DNA of 64,000 nucleotides, from NCBI GenBank assembly GCA_945888595.1, contig CAMDAO010000001.1, positions 1 through 64,000 of the forward strand, written 5' to 3'. Below the pieces are notes generated by a model. The model made no database searches. It saw only the letters and a program-made list of their open reading frames with translations, and was not told where the DNA came from. This document shows, in pieces, positions 63,248-64,000 of the stretch. The DNA comes from Chryseobacterium gleum. GTDB taxonomy: Bacteria; Bacteroidota; Bacteroidia; Flavobacteriales_D; Crocinitomicaceae. The position numbers and the translations under genes are program-made. The stretch's first letter is position 1. Every line of letters begins with the position of its first letter.

Positions 63248-64000
63248 ATGCAAACGCATTTTTACGGAATTGATTTCGGGACAACTAACTCGGTGCTGTC
63301 TATTTACGATAGAAATCGTAAGGAAATTATAAAAACATTCTCGATTCCATCGATACTGTATTTCCCCATTCATCAAAATTCAGGAAATAGTATTCAAACA
63401 TTAGTTGGCAATGATGCAATTAAAGCATACATGGACGATGGGATGAAAGGAAGATTGATGAAATCTATTAAGCAAGTTTTGGCTATTCCTAGTTTTACGG
63501 AAACAAGAATTGGAAATCAACAATTTACAGCTTCTGATTTAGTTTCCTTCCTTTTGCTCGATTTGAAAAAAAAAGCAGATTTATTCATCGGCTATCCGTG
63601 TTATTCCGCCATCATTGGAAGACCCGTTTTTTTTGATGATGCAAATTCAACAAAAGATAAATTAGCTCAAACGCGCTTATTATTAGCTGCTGAAAAAGCT
63701 CAATTTTCTACTATTCGCTTTCAATTTGAACCTATAAGTGCTGCGTTTGCGTATGAAAAGACGCTATCAAAAAAAGAGAAGGTTTTAGTTGCTGATTTAG
63801 GAGGAGGAACAACTGACTTTACGTTGATTGAACTAGACCCTTTGAAATCTGGAATTGTCGATCGGAGAGGAGATATTTTAGCAACAGGAGGAGTGTATGT
63901 TGGCGGCGATAGTCTAGATGCTAGTTTTATGTGGGCAAAAGGAACTCCGCACTTTGGTCGGGGAGTCAAGTATGAATCTATGCCAGGAAAAATGGTCGAT
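63248..64000 (+). CDS. Hsp70-family (YegD-like) protein, N-terminal part
   Basis: The frame is open from ATG 63248 to the window edge (251 codons), so the gene is partial. It starts with the actin-fold phosphate loop YGIDFGTTNSVLSIYD (6-21) and contains the second phosphate loop ADLGGGTTDFTLIE (near 182-195). LIGYPCYSAIIGRPVF and FEPISAAFAYE are typical of YegD-type Hsp70 relatives rather than DnaK. Only the ATPase domain part is visible. No DnaJ or GrpE gene is next to it. A chaperone-like role is expected, but the end of the gene and its partners lie outside the window. Confidence 0.88.
   Translation, partial: MQTHFYGIDFGTTNSVLSIYDRNRKEIIKTFSIPSILYFPIHQNSGNSIQTLVGNDAIKAYMDDGMKGRLMKSIKQVLAIPSFTETRIGNQQFTASDLVSFLLLDLKKKADLFIGYPCYSAIIGRPVFFDDANSTKDKLAQTRLLLAAEKAQFSTIRFQFEPISAAFAYEKTLSKKEKVLVADLGGGTTDFTLIELDPLKSGIVDRRGDILATGGVYVGGDSLDASFMWAKGTPHFGRGVKYESMPGKMVD

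Overview
The window reads as one contiguous piece of a low-GC Bacteroidota chromosome, most likely Flavobacteriales and possibly Crocinitomicaceae/Fluviicola-like (inference). The support is type IX secretion (T9SS) sorting domains of both type A and type B on large secreted proteins, Bacteroidota-type promoters (TTG, about 19-20 nt, TAnnTTTG), a YtxJ-family bacillithiol redox protein, a plant-type glutaminyl cyclotransferase and a long Bacteroidota-style PurF. There is no rRNA, CRISPR array or complete insertion sequence. Two tRNA genes are present: a CAT tRNA (minus, 10525-10598) and tRNA-Leu(CAA) (plus, 32105-32184).

Region 1 (1-8200): after the N-terminal part of a secreted protein cut by the window edge comes a compact polyhydroxybutyrate (PHB) locus. 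A leftward arm holds phaB, phaE and phaC (class III synthase with intact Cys-Asp-His triad). A divergent rightward arm holds a PhaJ-type hydratase, an alpha/beta hydrolase, a 3-hydroxybutyrate dehydrogenase and a patatin-like hydrolase. Together they could supply (R)-3-hydroxyacyl-CoA, polymerise it and recycle it. No beta-ketothiolase gene is in the window. Region 2 (8280-10600): an unusual two-gene unit (a lone vWA protein plus an unrecognised Cys-cluster protein with a possible winged-helix end), then the CAT tRNA with a duplicated tRNA end and hairpin elements.

Region 3 (10.9-31.9 kb): secreted S9 peptidase; an operon of RND/MMPL transporter, rfbA and a short-chain prenyl diphosphate synthase; a polytopic membrane protein; a CAP-like protein; a type A T9SS protein; a large Upf1-like helicase; two related small lipoproteins; the pheS-ytxJ-glutaminyl cyclase operon; hutI; and a CotH-family T9SS protein. 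Region 4 (32-34 kb) is the clearest accessory patch. Just downstream of tRNA-Leu lies a BRO-N gene with a palindrome around its promoter, inside a 17-bp direct repeat, next to a decayed sodium:solute symporter end.

Region 5 (34-64 kb): mostly housekeeping and secreted genes. They include an extended SDR preceded by a coupled 41-aa ORF, a cystathionine gamma-synthase-like enzyme, a double amidohydrolase, cytochrome b-like/cytochrome c/hflX, a BNR-propeller protein, a 34-aa Lys-rich protein, an M23 peptidase, two gliding-type proteins, an SDR without the usual Tyr/Lys pair, 3-hydroxyanthranilate dioxygenase, purF, an ATAAG-type tandem repeat, an orphan histidine kinase coupled to gpmI, a GT-C-like protein, a YD-repeat-like protein and the start of an Hsp70-family gene. 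The most interesting items are the vWA/Cys-cluster pair, the BRO-N insertion, the hairpin element shared by both tRNA trailers, and the PHB locus with its Ala/Thr-tailed PhaE.
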